Assembly: GCA_949358305.1 (NCBI GenBank)
Contig: OX442318.1
Location: 8,914,501-8,978,500, forward strand
DNA length: 64,000 bases
Direction: 5' to 3'
Source of the DNA: Strigamia acuminata
Lineage: Eukaryota; Arthropoda; Chilopoda; Geophilomorpha; Linotaeniidae
The notes under the pieces are model-generated. The model saw only the letters and a program-made list of their open reading frames with translations. It was not told the origin of the DNA and searched no databases. Each line of letters begins with the position of its first letter. Positions within the stretch are counted from its first letter, which is position 1. Below, piece by piece: positions 54,400 through 64,000 of the stretch. Made by a program: the position numbers and the translations under genes.

Positions 54400-56054
54400 T
54401 CACAAATGAGTTTCTAGTTCTGCAAATTCTTCAGCAAATGATTGTAATAGAAAGTTAACTTCATTCTTTGCCATGACTGCTTCATCAGCTGACAGTCCTA
54501 GTTGAATATTTCCATTGTAACTTGAGATTGCTATGGCTGTAGCTGAAATTAAATAAGGTATTCAGAGGAAAATACTGCACAAAACAAAACAAAACCCTAA
54601 GAATAATGGAATTCAATCTGTTTTGGTTTTAATCATCTCTTTTTTGTGTAAGCACATGTGAAAAATTCCTTTACACATATACAAGGTCCAATGAGCAGGA
54701 CCATTTGGTCCTGCCCTAGCAGAAAGGGATACCAAAATTCCAAAAGGTTCAAAATTTACTTATACTTACCAACATTGACATTATGTGGAGGAAATAAAGT
54801 AAAAACCAGAAGTTTTTGTCCAAGATTATTGAAACATTGATTCTGCTGGCAGGGCACATTAGTTATACCCGTAGTGAACTCAAAGATGTAACCATACAAA
54901 CGAGTAACACAAGAAGGCAGTCGATTTATTACAAGCTGTGCTAACAGGTAGTTAAAATAATGGTAACGTGTGTTTTTCAATTTGTTTGCAACTTGCTTAG
55001 TAGTTTCCAACCTCTCCAATGCAGTCTCTTTACTCAGTTCAAGAGGCATTACAAAATAGGCCGCCCTATTCTGAAAAGTAACTTTTTCAGATTCACTTTG
55101 CATCGACACAGGAGTAAAGCTATGTACATCATTGAATGGTGGTGATTTTTGCTGGGAAAAATATCTCTTTAATGCTCCGGTTACGCACGATATCATAATG
55201 TCATTGATAGTTGCTCCAGTTGATTTTCGAATTCTCGCTATCCTGGAAAATGAGTATAGTGGGGATGGTGCAAGAATTCTCCTGGAAGTTTGCTTTGGAC
55301 CGTGTAAAATATTCCAGTCTCGTATAAGACTCTGATGCAGGAGAGAATATTTTGGATAGTAGAACAAGTCGATGAGGAAACCCGTAAGCGAAAATGGTGC
55401 TTTTGATTTAGACGTCATATATTTGATAGATTTTTCATCTAGGAAACATTTACCTAACAGTCTAACTAGGTTGTAACCATCAACAAGACAGTGATCGAAT
55501 CTTATTGAAACCACATAACGAGTTTCACCAGCAAAAGCTTCGTCTAATGGAAAAAGCAGCAATGACCATGGTGATCGCTCTTTTGCTAACGGTTGACTAG
55601 CGAGATGGGAATACACGTCATTTAGTTCACTTTGGTTTCTGGGTGGTTCACAATTGTGTACTTTGACATGATCGTCAATTGAGAAATCGTCGTCCGGTAA
55701 CCAGTAAAAATATCCGCATGATTTAACAGCGTGCTGCCGAAGATGAGAGTAGCTATGTTCACCGTTGTGCGTTGCTTCAGTCCACTTGTTCTTCACGTTG
55801 CTTTTAATTTCTTCGAAATCAAAACTGCCTTCAAAAATCATGAAAAAGTTCATGACTGTCTCTGTTTTTCCTCCGAGCAATACAAAGAAACAGTCGATGG
55901 TGTCCATGAAGCTAATCCAGTAACCATGCCTCAAGCACAGATAAAGTCTCACTAACTGTCTGAACAATTCAGATATCAGCAGTATCGGGAGAAGAAATGC
56001 CAAAACTATTGCCATTATTAAAAAACAGACAAGTGCTACAAGAAACTCACTCAT
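54400..56054 (-). CDS. Wax ester synthase/DGAT-like acyltransferase, copy 4 (2 exons)
   Basis: Exon 1 56054-54770 (1285 bp), exon 2 54542-54400 (143 bp); 475 residues. N-terminal membrane segment, RSPW, catalytic motif as HCLVDG and the conserved C-terminal tail. The intron is 227 bp. It is separated from the other three by element 2 and the fold-back, and lies beside an Ig-like pseudogene just as copy 3 lies beside the Ig-like gene, so the pair was duplicated as a block. Intact. Confidence 0.87.
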
Positions 56055-56433
56055 TTTGATCAACAGAATTGACCAGTGACTGCAATTGTTGAGGCAGAGC
56101 TGGAGTGGGTCCATTGGTGAATTTGTTTGCACTTTTAAAAAGGATGCCTGTTGATGATATCATTATATTTTATAACTATCCACCTGGAATGAATTTTAAA
56201 CAATAAAACTCTTTTGTTGTGTAGGTTACATTCTTTTATTCTAAATTGAATATACTTTTATATTATTTAAAAAATATCTTTGCTTAATCTCCCTCATCTT
56301 GATCAACATGATTGCAATGTTAACGCTAATTCAAAGTTAAATTATTGGTTGCCTAAATTTCTTCCATTTTTTATTCGCTCTACTTGTTCTTGCAAAATTG
56401 TATTTATTATCGCTTTTACATAAGGGTTATTTA
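56055..56433. other. 5' flank of acyltransferase copy 4
   Basis: Homologous to the upstream regions of copies 1-3 until about 56425, where the TAGTATCGC hairpin is cut after its left arm by the junction with the Ig pseudogene. This marks a deletion of the intergenic DNA seen at 37020-37730. Confidence 0.5.
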
Positions 56434-56618
56434 AAGGTTTTGTCGTGGATAGAAATAATCGGCTCAATGATAGATTTTCAGTAAAAGATTCAGAATCATG
56501 TATCATTGAAGTGCAAAATAGTCAAATGAGCGACAGTGGCCTATACTATTGTGAAATTGACAATGATGTAAAAATAGGTTTTTTTTAAAATGTGTTTGGT
56601 AAGCCTTGCCGGAATCGA

Positions 56619-57107
56619 AGTGGCTACGTTCACGTCCGACGTGAACGTATTATTTTCATGACGCGCTGTGATTGGTTGAGAGATGTATTGAAATACGAAC
56701 TGAAAATACACAGTTCGATCTACTTTGCTAAAATCGGATTACCGTATAACCTCAGGTATAAGCCGACCCGTGTATAAGCCGACCCCACCATTCTAGGGCA
56801 TCATTTTGCTAATAAATGGTAGATAAACACGCGCGTATAAGCCTACCCCCCCCCCCTAATTAGCGGCCAGAATTTTGCAAAAAGTTGGTCGGCTTATACC
56901 CGAGGTTTTACGGTACTAGTAGGTTAGGTCTGGGGGGGTCAAGGGGGGGCTATGCATCCTCTTGTAAGAAAACAAGAAGCTAGAACCTCGAGAACATCAA
57001 ATTTGAGAAAACTGACGTTGACAAAACGAATCGACATCAATGGATCTCAGCCAATCACAGCGCGTCATGAAAATAATACGTTCACATCGGACATGAACGT
57101 AGCTACT
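56619..57107. mobile_element. Long-TIR element in the Ig pseudogene intron
   Basis: 489 bp with inverted ends of about 63 bp: AGTGGCTACGTTCACGTCCG at the left against AGTAGCTACGTTCATGTCCG on the opposite strand at the right. No ORF. Contains another MITE. Confidence 0.7.
56742..56913. mobile_element. Nested MITE with TA duplication
   Basis: 172 bp between TA dinucleotides; ends CCGTATAACCTCAGGTATAA and, inverted, CCGTAAAACCTCGGGTATAA, followed on both sides by GCCGACC. Sits within the 56619-57107 element, so it is younger. Confidence 0.7.
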
Positions 57108-57120
57108 GTCTTTTGGAATA

Positions 57121-57228
57121 CCGTAAAGCTTCAAATTGCTCCCCAGGCCTTTATTTATTTTTCGGACCCGACTCCCGCTAATTGCCCCGCGTTTAAAAGG
57201 GCCCCGGCGCCAATTTGAAGCTTTACGA
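57121..57228. mobile_element. Short MITE related to 37903-38266
   Basis: 108 bp between TA dinucleotides with ends CCGTAAAGCTTCAAATTG / CAATTTGAAGCTTTACGA. Internally deleted form of the MITE in the intact Ig-like gene. Confidence 0.7.
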
Positions 57229-57665
57229 TAGTTTAATTGGTTGCTTGTAGGCAGCCAATCCAATTGGCCTCTCACCCACAAGCAATATTGTCAGTATATC
57301 CAATTCTATTTTTACACTGTATTTCGTTACTTTCGCATTAGGAAGAAAAGTTACTTTAGAATGAACACGCTTATTTGTTGTTACTTTCGTTTTATCTTGA
57401 TAATTGTTTTTCCTATAGTTTTTCTCATAGAGGGTGGGCAATCATTGTTACCATCACTTGATCGTATCACTTGACCTCATATTTCCCAAGGTCTATTCCA
57501 TAAATATTTCCTTAACAACAAACAAGGAAAATTCTATAAATATTTTTTTTGTGATTTTACTCATCTTTTTTATTCTAGTGAAACTGAATGAACCGCAAAT
57601 GACACTAAGAATATTGTTTCTCCAGACGAAAACAGAAACGTGACATTTAAATGCCTGAACGAACA

Positions 57666-58032
57666 AATCTCGTTTTGTGTCTCGGTCTCGTACGAGATCT
57701 CGTCTCGGGACCTTCAGATCTCGTCTCGGAAAACCGAGATGTGAAAACGGCCAAGTTGCTGGAAGTATAGTTACTAACAATATTGTACTTCATTCCCTAA
57801 GCATCACCATGGTGGACAAAAATGGAGAAGGACCAAGACCTCGTCTTTGTGGCGATCCAATCTCGCACCATTCTACTTGCATCTTTCCCATTGGTTCCTG
57901 AAGGTAACTTCCGGAACCCCCAATTTACCGCACGTCAAAACTGTGTATTCAACGCAGCAATTGGTTAATAACATGGAATAAAATCATTTTATATCCAAAT
58001 GATTAGATAATATCTGTATAAATATATATAAA
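57666..58032. other. Intergenic DNA with a short TCTCGTCTCG repeat and a duplicated segment
   Basis: 57690-57745 is a run of (TCTCGTCTCGG)-like words. 57766-57880 is the uninterrupted relative of the sequence that element 2 split. No gene seen; the last part is the 3' flank of VPS26C. Confidence 0.5.
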
Positions 58033-60018
58033 TCAGTTTCTTGTTAGTTGAATTGGAAAGTTTTCATTCATTAAATGATCGTTTTGAAACACTATTACAA
58101 TATTAACTTCAAATTCTGAAAGAGATAAAAATTTTAAAAAAAAAATATTGATTATAATTTTCCGATTAATTGCAGTGATGAAAACATACCAACTTTGAAA
58201 TTAGTCGTCACCAATGTTGGACATGTAAAAAGGCGTGGGAAAATCATGTAAATCGGAATGCTGACTGCCCGGCAAACATCTCCTTCCCCGATTTGGATGT
58301 TTTGGATTTCCGTTGCTTAAAAACACATTTTTTAAAAAATTATTTTATTTTATTATTATCAATTATCAATTCACCATCTTTGGCGTATCCTTCCGCACAT
58401 CCACAAGTCTCCAATCTCACCAACTGCAGTTCTATCGACTTAATTGGCATGTCGCAATGCTCGATCACGAGCTACAATTAAATACAACAAATATAAATAT
58501 TTTTTCACCAAATGCACGTGTTTCAAACCCTGTGTCGATTTAATTTGAAAGAAATCATTTTTCGCACTTTTTGTGTCACAAAATGCACTTTTTGTGTCAA
58601 AAAATGCACTTTTTGTGTCAAAAAATGCACTTTTTGTGTCAAAAAATGCACTTTTTGTGTCAAAAAATGCACTTTTTGTGTCAAAAAATGCACTTTTTGT
58701 GTCAAAAAATGCACTTTTTGTGTCAAAAAATGCACTTTTTGTGTCAAAAAATGCACTTTTTGTGTCAAAAAATGCACTTTTTGTGTCAAAAAATGCACTT
58801 TTTGTGTCAAAAAATGCACTTTTTGTGTCAAAAAATGCACTTTTTAGGCAAAAATTCAACATTTGAGGCCAAAATGACCCGTTTTATGTTTAAAATCCAC
58901 CTGAAGGTTTAGAAATAACAATTTGACAAATATATACATAGAAAAAAACAACAAATCTTTCAAAATAATTCATAATAATTCGTAATATTCAATTACTTCT
59001 CCTGTAAACGGTTGAGTCAAACAACAAACCGTCGAATCCAAGTGTCCTTTTACTTTAAAAACCGGAATTTTAGTCTTCTATGCAAAAGGAATACAATTAA
59101 TATTCAAAATAAAAATAAAAAATCATTTTTGAAATTAACCTCTTTAATATTCTGCATAGAATCGGGCGTAATGCAGAACGAAACCGGTTTAGAAAACGCT
59201 TTTTCAGCATTTGCCTGAAGTAAATTCAACATAAAAATAGCAAAATTTTAAAATTTCAAATGATTTTCACTTATTTACTCGATATTCCACTATAAACTCC
59301 TGAACTTTCTGCAAATCTTTATTCAACAGTCCCCTTTTCATCTCGCATTTGAGCAAATACTATTAAAAAAACAAAAATTAAATAAAAATACTGTACAAAA
59401 CGAAGTAAATATGAATATTACCTGGATATTAACAAACACACCATGATAAGTTTCGTACAGCGATTTACTTCCTTTTGGTTTCAAGGGGAACTCGAACGGA
59501 ATTTCTGTCTTTCCCGATGGAATTTTACCGGGTTTCGCAATCTCCAGCGCGTAATTTATCAATTGAATTGGCTGCAAAAAAAATTAATCAATAAATTGTA
59601 ACAAAAATTTATTTTAATTTCAATTTTTTCTTTATTTTCGATTTTTTCAAATTTTTTTTTATTCCGAAATTACTTTGACGGAGTTGTAAAAAGCGTCGAA
59701 TAAACCGACGCTTTTACTGCTAAGTTGCAAGCCGACTGCGCCGTCCAAATTAAGAGTAATTCCTTCGTGTTTGATTTCATTTCTGCTTACAATCACGACC
59801 ACACCGGACACACTATCCTGCAAAATGAATTCACGATAAGTGATATGCGCCTCGTTTTGACTCATCGGTTAAGTTATATTTGGTTAAAACATCGAAATTA
59901 TTTAAATTATTTAATTTTATGAATCATCACGTTTAATTACCGCTTAAAAACGTCTACTTACCCCTTCGTGATACACTTTATTGACCTTTTTCAACCGAAT
60001 GTCGAAAACAGTCGCCAT
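58033..60018 (-). CDS. VPS26C: VPS26C (DSCR3), Retriever/Commander subunit, 9 exons
   Basis: Arrestin-fold subunit of the Retriever complex (VPS26C-VPS29-VPS35L), which with the CCC complex forms Commander and recycles cargo from endosomes to the cell surface. Coding exons, - strand: 60018-59962, 59817-59674, 59571-59422, 59359-59279, 59214-59140, 59077-58997, 58471-58375, 58315-58190, 58115-58033. They total 894 bases, 297 residues, the length I recall for the human protein. All junctions are GT-AG and in phase. Family hallmarks in order: LSSKSVGLFDAFYNSVK, PSGKTEIPFEFPL, YETYHGVFVNIQ, KGHLDST, ELQLVRLETCGCAEGYA, IQNIQI, FPRLFTCPTL, NDHLMNENFP. It is the one conserved single-copy gene in the window. 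Intron 6 carries a minisatellite. Confidence 0.95.
58563..58855. repeat. 21-bp minisatellite in VPS26C intron 6
   Basis: About fourteen head-to-tail units of TGCACTTTTTGTGTCAAAAAA, the inner ones apparently identical. The unit is a multiple of three and stop-free in most frames, so long repetitive open frames appear on both strands; these are artefacts. Confidence 0.95.
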
Positions 60019-60699
60019 TTCGTTGTGGGCGGAGTAGAGAGGACGATGCAGTGTAGATTGAATGCTCAGTATCGTTCTTCACCTAGCTGAAACGTAGTCC
60101 TAAAATATTTATTTAAAAATTCAGATGTAATTAAGTTTAAATATATATATTTCACACCAATGTTGAAATATTTCTATTTATCCTTGCACATAAACGTATT
60201 ATGTTTCGTTAATCTAAATACAACGCTTGTTAGTAAAAAAAACTTTAAATGTCAGCCACTAGATGGCGCTACAATCACACCCAGTCAAACTCCATTTAGT
60301 CATTTAATGCAGAATTAATATCGGTAATTTCCAAGAAAAAATCACTTTAAAATAAAAAAAACCAACCGGAATAAAAAAAACACTTAAAAACAAAAATTAA
60401 ATTCACCACAAAAATAAAATTACCAAAGTCCAAACAACAAAATCAACCAAAATCAAAAAAAAAAAATAATTACAAAATACATCCAATCAAAACACTCCAA
60501 ATTAAAAATATAAAAAAAAACACAACCCCAAAAAAACAACACCTTTATTTCTATTTTATTTCCCCAGTTCCACACAATCCAATAAAGAGAGGGCGCCACC
60601 TGAGAACCCAAAAAAGAAATTGCTTTGTTTACAACGCACCTCTTCATTTGTTCGACTCTTGTTAAAGTATAAATCCATCCAACTCCAAACAAACCCCAC
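60019..60699. promoter_or_regulatory. Upstream region of VPS26C
   Basis: The VPS26C promoter should lie just above 60018; no TATA box is visible there. 60340-60540 is A-rich on the + strand. A TATAAATC near 60670 and the sequence around it could belong to a divergent + strand gene. Confidence 0.3.
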
Positions 60700-61200
60700 T
60701 AAATACATATCAAACACGCAGCAAACACAGCAGCTGCGCAGAAATCGAAATTGAAAGTGAGATGCATCTGTTTGTTGCGCAGCGAAGCTACGAGCGCTGA
60801 ATCAGTCTGCGTGATAAAATATTTAATAAACTCGGCAAAGCCTCGTCTGATGGCAGACCCAGCTGGGGGTCTGCGAGGGAGAAACTGTGTTCATTTGCTC
60901 GGGCCCACCCAGCCAACTTTCTATTCGATATTGAAGGGAAATACAATGGAAGGCATGCCGGGTGGCCTCCTTTGCGCGTAATCCCTGTGAGTCGGCGCGG
61001 GCATAAAGCTGGCGAACGCCTACGATGCTCCAGTTGATGAAGGCGTCGCCATCCACACTCCACCGTATCATTGCGATTGATATAAACACCCTGCACGCGT
61101 CTGTCTTTAGTTTGCGCTCACTTTCAATTTCGCGAGTGCGTGTCATGCGGCGAATGTGAGCGGTGTCTCATCACTTCATCTCACCTCGTGTCATCCAGAT
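60700..61200. promoter_or_regulatory. GC-richer island with a strong small hairpin
   Basis: About 500 bp markedly richer in G+C and CpG than the AT-rich DNA on both sides, with no convincing coding frame. It contains GCAGACCC / GGGTCTGC (60853-60874) with a 6-base loop. Likely a promoter or enhancer; inference only. Confidence 0.3.
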
Positions 61201-61269
61201 ATTGGCGTGATGGAGATGGGATTTATTATGATTTAATTTCCACGAGTGAGATCAGTTGGTTGGATAATC

Positions 61270-61850
61270 GTTTTCAATATTTTTTTTTATTTTTTTAATA
61301 TTTTTTATTTTTTAGATTTTTTTTAATGGGGTATCGGTCTGGTTCTAACGGGAAAAAAATGGTGGAGGAAAAATGTGCAGATTTATTTATTTCTTGCTGG
61401 GTTTTGAATTTTATAAAAATTAAATATTTTTTTTTTTTAGATTTTTTTTAATAGGGGTATCGGTCTGGTTCTAACGAAAAAAAATGCTGAATTAAGATGG
61501 TGGAAGAAAAATGTGCAGATTTATTTATTTCTTGCTGGATTTTGGATTTTATAAAAATTAAATTTAGGATAATGGAGGTATCGGTCTGGTTTTAGTGGAA
61601 AAACACGAAATTAAAATGGCGGACTGTAACAACTTAGATCGGGGAGGTATCGGTCTGGTTCTAACGGGAAAAAAATGCTGAATTAAGATGTTGGAGGAAA
61701 AATGTGCAGATTTATTTATTTCTTGCTGGATTTTGGATTTTATAAAAATTAAATTTGGGACAATGGAGGTATCGGTCTGGTTTTAGCGGAAAAACGTGAA
61801 ATTAAAATGGCGGACTGTAACAACTTAGATCGGGGAACATAAACTTATAA
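61270..61850. repeat. Tandem array with two alternating unit types
   Basis: The phrase TATCGGTCTGGTT recurs at about 61331, 61459, 61581, 61650 and 61769. Units of about 120 bp (ending in TTATAAAAATTAAAT) alternate with units of about 70 bp (ending in AACTTAGATCGGGG), so the higher-order period is about 190 bp. Confidence 0.8.
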
Positions 61851-62482
61851 ATTTATTTATTTCCGTGTATTTTTCACTCTTTTATTTGCGAATAATGACT
61901 AACAACCACAACAAACATTACATTGCACACAAATATTGTAGAAATTAATCCAAAATTTAAAAATAAAAAATGAAGAAATTCAGTCACGAAGCCGCCAATT
62001 TATTTCCTTTTTTCCCTTTCTTAATTGAAATTTGTAGTGCAATTGAAAAGGGACTGAATTATGCCTGATTATTTAAATGCAATGATTGATTTTAGACCAG
62101 AGATGTTAAGTCCCTCAGCATGAACCCAACACCCCACACTAAGCTCATTGTGATTTCTGCCTCACTAAATCTCCCTCCCCTTGATCTCCTCTATGATCAA
62201 TCATTTGGCAGCCAATTGAGCGCGCAATGGATGCTAATCACCCCCAAATGAGCCAAAAACATACGTTCGATGCCCCAAAATCCCCCAAAAAATTAAAAAA
62301 AACAAAAATATTCAACATAAAATCCACAAGTTTTGATTTTGACGGTTTTGACGGTTTTGATGGCATCAAAAACAGCCAAAAAAGCAAAAACCATCACCAA
62401 AAACCGCAGAAACCAAAACCACGACTCGAGTGGTTTACGAATCCGTTTATGCCGGGTTTTTGTTTTTACAACCAAACTCAAA
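61851..62482 (+). other. Noncoding DNA before the candidate first exon
   Basis: AT-rich. A long + strand frame from 62227 is Lys/Asn/Pro-rich, fed by A-runs and a TTTTGACGG repeat, and does not splice in phase to anything seen. No gene called. Confidence 0.35.
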
Positions 62483-62564
62483 ATGGCCGCCCCGAACGTC
62501 AATCGACGGATCAGACTTTCAAGCGTCATAAACACTTTCGGACGAAGCATCCACCGCCCAAAAT
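62483..62564 (+). CDS. Candidate first coding exon of a + strand gene running off the window
   Basis: ATG in an excellent context (CTCAAAATGGCCGCC), 27 codons rich in Arg and hydrophobic residues without acids, like a mitochondrial targeting peptide, then AAAAT|GTGAGTAAA, a good donor. The next visible acceptor exon (63149) does not join in phase, so the continuation is uncertain. Confidence 0.35.
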
Positions 62565-63087
62565 GTGAGTAAATACTAAAAAATATTTAAATAAGGTGGC
62601 CACAACCACAATTCGTTAGTTAAAGTAGGTTAAACGAAAGAAATGGCATTTTTATGCACCACACAACAGCGGTACAACAGACAGACCTAAAAACGTACAC
62701 AGACGGTCAGACACGTTTTAACGTACAATTTACCCCAAAATGTGAGTAAATGCTAAATTATGTTCAAATAATGTGGCCACAAACACAATTCGTTAGTTAA
62801 AGTAGGTTAAACGAAAGAAATGGCATTTTTATGCACCACACAACAACGGTACAACAGACAGACCTAAAAACGTACACAGACGGTCAGACACGTTTTAACG
62901 TACAATTTACCCCAAAATGTGAGTAAATGCTAAATTATGTTCAAATGATGTGGCCACAACCACAATTCGTTAGTTAAAGTATGTTAAACGAAAGAAATGG
63001 CATTTTTACGCCCCACACAACAACGGTACAACAAACAGACCTAAAAACGTACACAGGCGGTCAGACACGTTTTAACGTACAATTTAC
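62557..63087. repeat. Three tandem copies of a 177-bp unit
   Basis: Units begin at 62557, 62734 and 62911 with CCCAAAATGTGAGTAAAT and are more than 90 percent alike by eye. The first unit overlaps the end of the candidate exon, so the splice donor itself is copied in each unit. Confidence 0.9.
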
Positions 63088-63148
63088 AAACGGAACAAAA
63101 CATTAATAAACAAAAGAGTCTTAACTGTAGATTTAATTTATTTTTCAG

Positions 63149-63290
63149 TGTATAAAAATCGCGAAAAATCAGTTAAACGAAAAATGCGAGCACGCTACGG
63201 CGCTGCATCATCTCTGGCGAGTGATATACCGCCATAAGCAACTCGAAAAGGGGAAACGTGCACTTAGTAGGTGGAAATCCGTTTTGTTTT
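63149..63290 (+). CDS. Candidate internal coding exon
   Basis: Acceptor TTTATTTTTCAG, 142 bp open in one frame, donor TTTT|GTGAGATC. The peptide is helical, Lys/Arg/His/Leu-rich (QLNEKCEHATALHHLWRV, KRALSRWKS). It needs a phase 0 upstream exon, which was not found; the exon at 62483 ends in phase 1. Could be chance. Confidence 0.25.
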
Positions 63291-64000
63291 GTGAGATCTC
63301 AGTGCAACCGGAGGTCGGGAAACGACGAAAGAAAGGAGAAAGCTTTTTCCCTTTCTTTTTCTTTTCTTCTATTGGAGCTGCAGGCATCCAGGAACTGATA
63401 GGAACGAAGGGGAGGGCGTTTCCTCGGCGCCTCACTCGAGCTGCAGCCAAATAGGCAGCAAATAGGCGCACGTCTTTGCTATTAAGGTGGAGTTGCAGAG
63501 TGATGAAGTCAAGGCACAAGCACAATGGAGTCGATAGTCGAGTGATGAATGATGGGGGAATTGGTGAGAGGCGTCCACGAGGGGTGCAGAAAGGATGGAG
63601 GTGGTCTCAGACCCCCCCAAAACCAGGAAAGCGTATCATTACCCGGCGATTATCGCGCATTTTGTCGCGCTTTCCATCAATGCTCGCTTGATAAGGTTGA
63701 TCGCTGCTCTTTAGTTGGGGTTTTTTTTTTTCTTTTTTTTTTTTTGAGGGGGTGGGGGGGGGGAATGGTCATCTATTTTGGGTTTATCGTTGGATTGGAA
63801 GTGTTAGAATTGTGGAAATATAATTAAAGGGGTGAATGAAGGTTGGTTGTGTGTGGTTGAGGTGTTTTTTGGGGGTTTTGGTTGTTGGGGTGTGCTGTGT
63901 GTGTAAGGGAAAGGGGATGGATGGTCGGAGAGTGGGTGGTGTGTAAGGGGGTGGCCATTTTGGTTGAATTTTTTTTTTTGGTTTAAAAGTAATTTTTTTG
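63291..64000. other. Noncoding right edge
   Basis: No convincing gene. From about 63715 the + strand becomes strongly G/T-rich with homopolymer T and G runs (for example 63721-63765) to the end of the window. Confidence 0.4.

Larger units (their letters stand above)
56434..57665 (+). pseudogene. Immunoglobulin-like pseudogene (copy of 37520-38766)
   Basis: The second half of exon 2 is at 56434-56598, with RFSVKD and DSGLYYC kept but a TAA stop before the donor; exon 1 and the first half of exon 2 are deleted. The start of exon 3 is at 57579-57665, where a 28-bp deletion after NEPQMT shifts the frame, and the rest of the exon is gone. The intron between them is filled with three MITEs. Confidence 0.8.

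Noticed and set aside
58563-58855. CRISPR-like array
   Set aside because: Units are contiguous 21-mers without distinct spacers, in a eukaryotic intron.
58440-58912. Several 97-140-codon repetitive frames on both strands
   Set aside because: They arise because the 21-bp minisatellite unit is a multiple of three; the region is a VPS26C intron.
62227-62568. 113-codon + strand frame before the 177-bp repeat
   Set aside because: Lys/Gln/Pro-rich low-complexity reading of A-runs; joining it to the exon at 63149 would give an immediate stop.

Overview
The window is nuclear DNA of an animal, most likely an arthropod (probably a hexapod; the species cannot be fixed from sequence alone). Evidence: short GT-AG introns, AT-rich intergenic DNA, tandem families of membrane-bound metabolic enzymes, an intact nine-exon VPS26C gene, and a dense load of Ty3/gypsy LTR retrotransposons, MITEs and relics of P-like, Tc1-like and copia-like elements. 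There is nothing prokaryotic here. Coding exons were assembled by hand from reading frame, splice sites and paralogue comparison.

Layout. (1) 1-13360: a Ty3/gypsy-type element on the + strand, entering from the left edge, with gag, pol, a third ORF interrupted by one in-frame TGA, a long 3' noncoding region and its 3' LTR (12689-13360). (2) 13361-24900: four + strand copies of a Golgi-type carbohydrate sulfotransferase gene (13742, 15357, 19135, 22556). Copy 2 is a pseudogene; copies 2 and 3 have MITEs at their 3' ends; a divergent solo LTR lies at 17243-18060. (3) 24900-37000: three - strand copies of a wax ester synthase/DGAT-like O-acyltransferase (two coding exons each). Between copies 2 and 3 lies a graveyard of a P-element-like transposase, a Tc1-like end and a copia fragment. 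(4) 37520-38766: a small two-domain immunoglobulin-fold gene. (5) 39222-52088: a complete 12.9-kb Ty3/gypsy-type element on the - strand with apparently identical 820-bp LTRs, a 4-bp target duplication, intact gag, pol reached by a canonical -1 frameshift heptamer, and a third gene that appears to carry its own spliceosomal intron and possibly its own promoter. (6) 52353-53328: a near-perfect ~1-kb inverted repeat whose arms contain tRNA-like A and B boxes. (7) 54400-57680: a fourth acyltransferase copy next to a MITE-riddled Ig pseudogene, i.e. a duplicate of the block at 35-38.8 kb. (8) 58033-60018: VPS26C (DSCR3), reconstructed in nine exons on the - strand, with a 21-bp minisatellite in one intron. 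(9) 60019-64000: largely noncoding, with a GC-richer island, two tandem-repeat arrays and possible 5' exons of a + strand gene running off the right edge.

How it fits together. The host genes are two expanding tandem families (sulfotransferases using PAPS in the Golgi, acyltransferases in a membrane), a secreted Ig-like gene and one conserved housekeeping gene. Most other sequence is transposon-derived. The least expected feature is the third, non-envelope gene shared by both large LTR elements and placed after pol, with intron-like structure at its 5' end.
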